DNA of 64,000 nucleotides from CAKRJP01 sp963658085. GTDB taxonomy: Bacteria; Bacillota; Clostridia; Lachnospirales; Lachnospiraceae. Within the stretch, counting starts at the first letter, position 1; each line of letters starts with the position of its first letter. Position numbers and translations under genes: made by a program. The stretch lies in the NCBI GenBank assembly GCA_963658085.1, contig CAVKOU010000001.1, positions 109,833 to 173,832 on the forward strand. Reading direction: 5' to 3'. The notes under the pieces are model-generated. The model was not told the origin of the DNA, ran no database searches, and was given only the letters and a program-made list of their open reading frames with translations. This document shows positions 62,440 to 64,000 of this stretch, piece by piece.

Positions 62440-62484
62440 GATGGTCCTCCTAGGTAATCCTTAAATTTTCCAAGTCATCCTTGA

Positions 62485-62513
62485 AGTATATCCTAGTTAT
62501 TCCAAAAACTCAA
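62485..62513 (-). promoter_or_regulatory. Promoter of the ACT-PFL pair
   Basis: TTGAGT (62508-62513), 17-bp spacer, TATACT (62485-62490) on the minus strand. Confidence 0.65.
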
Positions 62514-62586
62514 TCCTTATTCACGAATCTTCTCGAAAAATACAATCCGTCAAAGAAGGCATTTTCTATGGTTTTGGCCGGATATC

Positions 62587-63384
62587 TCAAATCTCAATAA
62601 TCTCTGATGGGGCGTCTCTTTTTGCCACAATCATAGGGATTTCCTCCCCCTTATAAGGGTTATCTCCCAAAGTTACTTCTAATTTTACTGTCTCATAGGC
62701 AAGCTCCGGAAAATTATTTTCCTTACTGAGATGCCCTAAAACTACTTTTTTCAAATCATCGTGAAGAATCTCACACAAAAGTCTTCCGGAAAGTTCGTTG
62801 GACAAATGTCCCTTATCTCCCATAACGCGACGTTTCAAAGGATAAGGATATGGGCCTACTTCTAACATCTGCAGATCATGGTTTGCCTCAAGCACCAGGG
62901 CATCCACTGCGGTAAGATTATCCACTGTATAGTCATCATAAATACCGATATCAGTCGCCACCGCTACCGATTTATCTCCCCGAAAGATTCGATATCCGGA
63001 AGGGTCATTAGCATCATGGGAAATATGAAAGGGACGCACCACAAGATCTCCAATCGTAAAATCTTCATCTACAGCAACTTCGTGCAGAAGACCCTCCGGC
63101 ATTTTCCCAAGACTTTTGCAGGCTCTGATTCCGGCGATTGTTCCGGGGGTTCCGTAGATTGGGATCTCATATTTTCTACTAAAAACTCCCAACCCCTGGA
63201 TATGGTCCACATGCTCATGGGTAACAAAAATCCCATCCAGCTCCTCTCCCTTAATATCCAAAGTTTCCAGACCAATCTCTACTCGTTTCTTGCTGATTCC
63301 TGCATCCACCAGGATATGAGTATGGTCACTTCCTGTATAAATACAATTTCCGCTGCTGCCACTTGCTATGCTGCATAATCTCAT
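62587..63384 (-). CDS. walJ: MBL-fold metallohydrolase, WalJ/YycJ-type
   Basis: 265 residues. The metal ligands are in THEHVDHI (55-62) and DAGISKK comes before it; HDANDPSGY and VLGHLSKENN follow. YycJ/WalJ proteins are linked to DNA repair and cell-wall control in Firmicutes; here walRK is not adjacent. Candidate promoter TTGTCA-18-TATCAT and three 28-bp repeats lie upstream. Confidence 0.9.
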   Translation of the reverse strand: MRLCSIASGSSGNCIYTGSDHTHILVDAGISKKRVEIGLETLDIKGEELDGIFVTHEHVDHIQGLGVFSRKYEIPIYGTPGTIAGIRACKSLGKMPEGLLHEVAVDEDFTIGDLVVRPFHISHDANDPSGYRIFRGDKSVAVATDIGIYDDYTVDNLTAVDALVLEANHDLQMLEVGPYPYPLKRRVMGDKGHLSNELSGRLLCEILHDDLKKVVLGHLSKENNFPELAYETVKLEVTLGDNPYKGEEIPMIVAKRDAPSEIIEI

Positions 63385-63454
63385 TGATGTTGTATCCTCT
63401 CTCCAAACATTAATCTTTAGCTATGATAACCCAACTTCGTATCCTTTGACAAGA

Positions 63455-63538
63455 AGATTAATAAACATATTCGGTCATAGTAAGATTAATAAACATATTC
63501 GATCATAGTAAGATTAATAAATATATTCGGTCATAAGT
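63455..63538. repeat. Three tandem 28-bp repeats upstream of walJ
   Basis: Units start at 63455, 63483 and 63511, each AGATTAATAAACATATTCGG type with one or two changes. They are just outside the walJ promoter. Confidence 0.9.
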
Positions 63539-63557
63539 ATGCTTATAAATTTTTTAA

Positions 63558-63593
63558 GAAAAAAAGTGGCGACCCCTTTATAAGGATCACCAC
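63558..63593 (-). terminator. Terminator of the 2HCT gene
   Basis: GTGG..GATCCTT/AAGGGGTC..CCAC stem and a run of T7 on the minus strand, 27 bp after the transporter stop. Confidence 0.75.
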
Positions 63594-63619
63594 GCGATAT
63601 TATCTTTGATTCCTATTTT

Positions 63620-63885
63620 TTATCCTAACAGGCGAATGAGGAAACTTGCTGATATCAGTACCATTGCCCCACCCAATCTGGTGGCCATCTGTGCAAATGG
63701 TATCAGCTCCATTCGATCTGCTGCTGAGAGCACTGCGATATTTCCGGTTCCTCCCATACTGTTGGTGCAAAGTCCTGCAGTGATAGAAGCCTCTACCGGA
63801 TAGAATCCAAATAATTTCCCAAGTACACTAGATACAATGGCTACAGTTACGATGATGGAGATACAAATAATCATAAACTGCGGTG
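63620..63885 (-). pseudogene. 2-hydroxycarboxylate transporter (CitS/MaeN family), C-terminal part, interrupted
   Basis: The visible reading frame encodes the C-terminal about 85 residues of a 2HCT symporter: GFYPVEASITAGLCTN, SMGGTGNIAVLSAADRMEL and PFAQMATRLGGAM are clear. Transporters of this family move citrate, malate or lactate with Na+ or H+. Upstream the frame is still open through PPQF, then loses homology at about 63886 and reaches a TAG at 63902-63904 within the IS-like sequence. The rest of the gene is presumably beyond the inserted element. The ATG at 63874 is an internal Met. Confidence 0.82.
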
Positions 63886-64000
63886 GTGAACTACAACCAA
63901 GCTAAAGCTTGCTTGCTTCTTGCTTCTACCATTACTGCATTCCTAGCAATTTACATTGTCGGCTTGACTTACACAGTGTCCACAAGCGTATAAGTTCGGG
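63886..64000 (-). mobile_element. Likely 3' end of an IS200/IS605-type element
   Basis: On the minus strand the sequence ends in a CAAGC-TTTA-GCTTG hairpin (63898-63911) followed by TAGTTCAC, the form of an IS200/IS605 right end. Just before that a reading frame (LYACGHCVSQADNVNC, then stop) resembles a TnpB C-terminus with its ACG-x-x-V motif. The element continues past the window, so the rest is unseen. Confidence 0.55.

Noticed and set aside
63455..63538. CRISPR-like array
   Set aside because: Units are directly adjacent with no unique spacers; it is a plain tandem repeat.

Overview
The window reads as a chromosomal segment of a low-to-moderate GC anaerobic Firmicute, most likely a Lachnospiraceae-type Clostridium relative. 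The basis is protein style and gene order: yqhY-nusB-xseAB-ispA-dxs-tlyA-nadK-argR-recN, rimP-nusA-rnpM-ylxQ-infB-rbfA-nrnA-truB-ribF-rpsO-pnp, and ylbN-rpmF-plsX-acpP-rnc-smc-ftsY. Strong SD sequences with ATG, GTG and TTG starts and an ack/pta fermentation pair fit the same group. Nearly every gene is on the minus strand; rpsT is the only complete plus-strand gene. No tRNA, rRNA, CRISPR array or prophage was seen.

Layout: 1-1.2 kb, N-terminus of metH plus a stand-alone B12-methionine-synthase reactivation-type protein. 1.2-3.4 kb, glgA and a severely truncated Spo0A. 3.4-12.4 kb, DNA repair/isoprenoid/transcription operon from a promoter near 12.4 kb. 12.4-14 kb prfC. 14.1-25.4 kb, translation and RNA-turnover clusters. 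25.4-30.7 kb nudC and a topoisomerase IV-like pair. 30.8-31.2 kb rpsT. 31.2-33.8 kb a PRPP-dependent transferase and ilvN-ilvC. 33.9-39.6 kb gph and glycolysis genes gpmI, tpiA, pgk, gap. 39.7-44 kb a PHP phosphatase and the Fe-S/thio-tRNA operon iscR-iscS-iscU-mnmA. 44.2-48 kb a membrane diguanylate cyclase, a tiny Cys-rich protein, a GntR regulator and threonine dehydratase. 48-55.8 kb secretion/SMC/RNase III/lipid genes. 55.9-58.4 kb ackA and pta. 58.4-63.4 kb tmcAL, degV, the PFL/ACT pair and walJ. 63.6-64 kb a citrate/malate-type transporter gene cut by what looks like the 3' end of an IS200/IS605 element.

The region is mostly conserved housekeeping and I do not see a clear multi-gene new system. 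The most notable signal is at the sporulation locus. The usual recN-spoIVB-spo0A order has lost spoIVB, and the remaining Spo0A keeps its DNA-binding domain but has lost the central receiver segment carrying the phospho-acceptor Asp. Its own promoter carries an exact 0A box and a 16-bp palindrome, which suggests a phosphorylation-independent regulator in a lineage that no longer sporulates. Other points worth a second look are two related palindromes between pgk and tpiA with three Ns inside one arm, a long hairpin in the pnp leader, several short tandem-repeat arrays between genes, a 14-bp-arm palindrome near the GGDEF gene, an FtsY whose acidic region is at the wrong end, and a rpmF terminator that doubles as the -35 of the plsX promoter.
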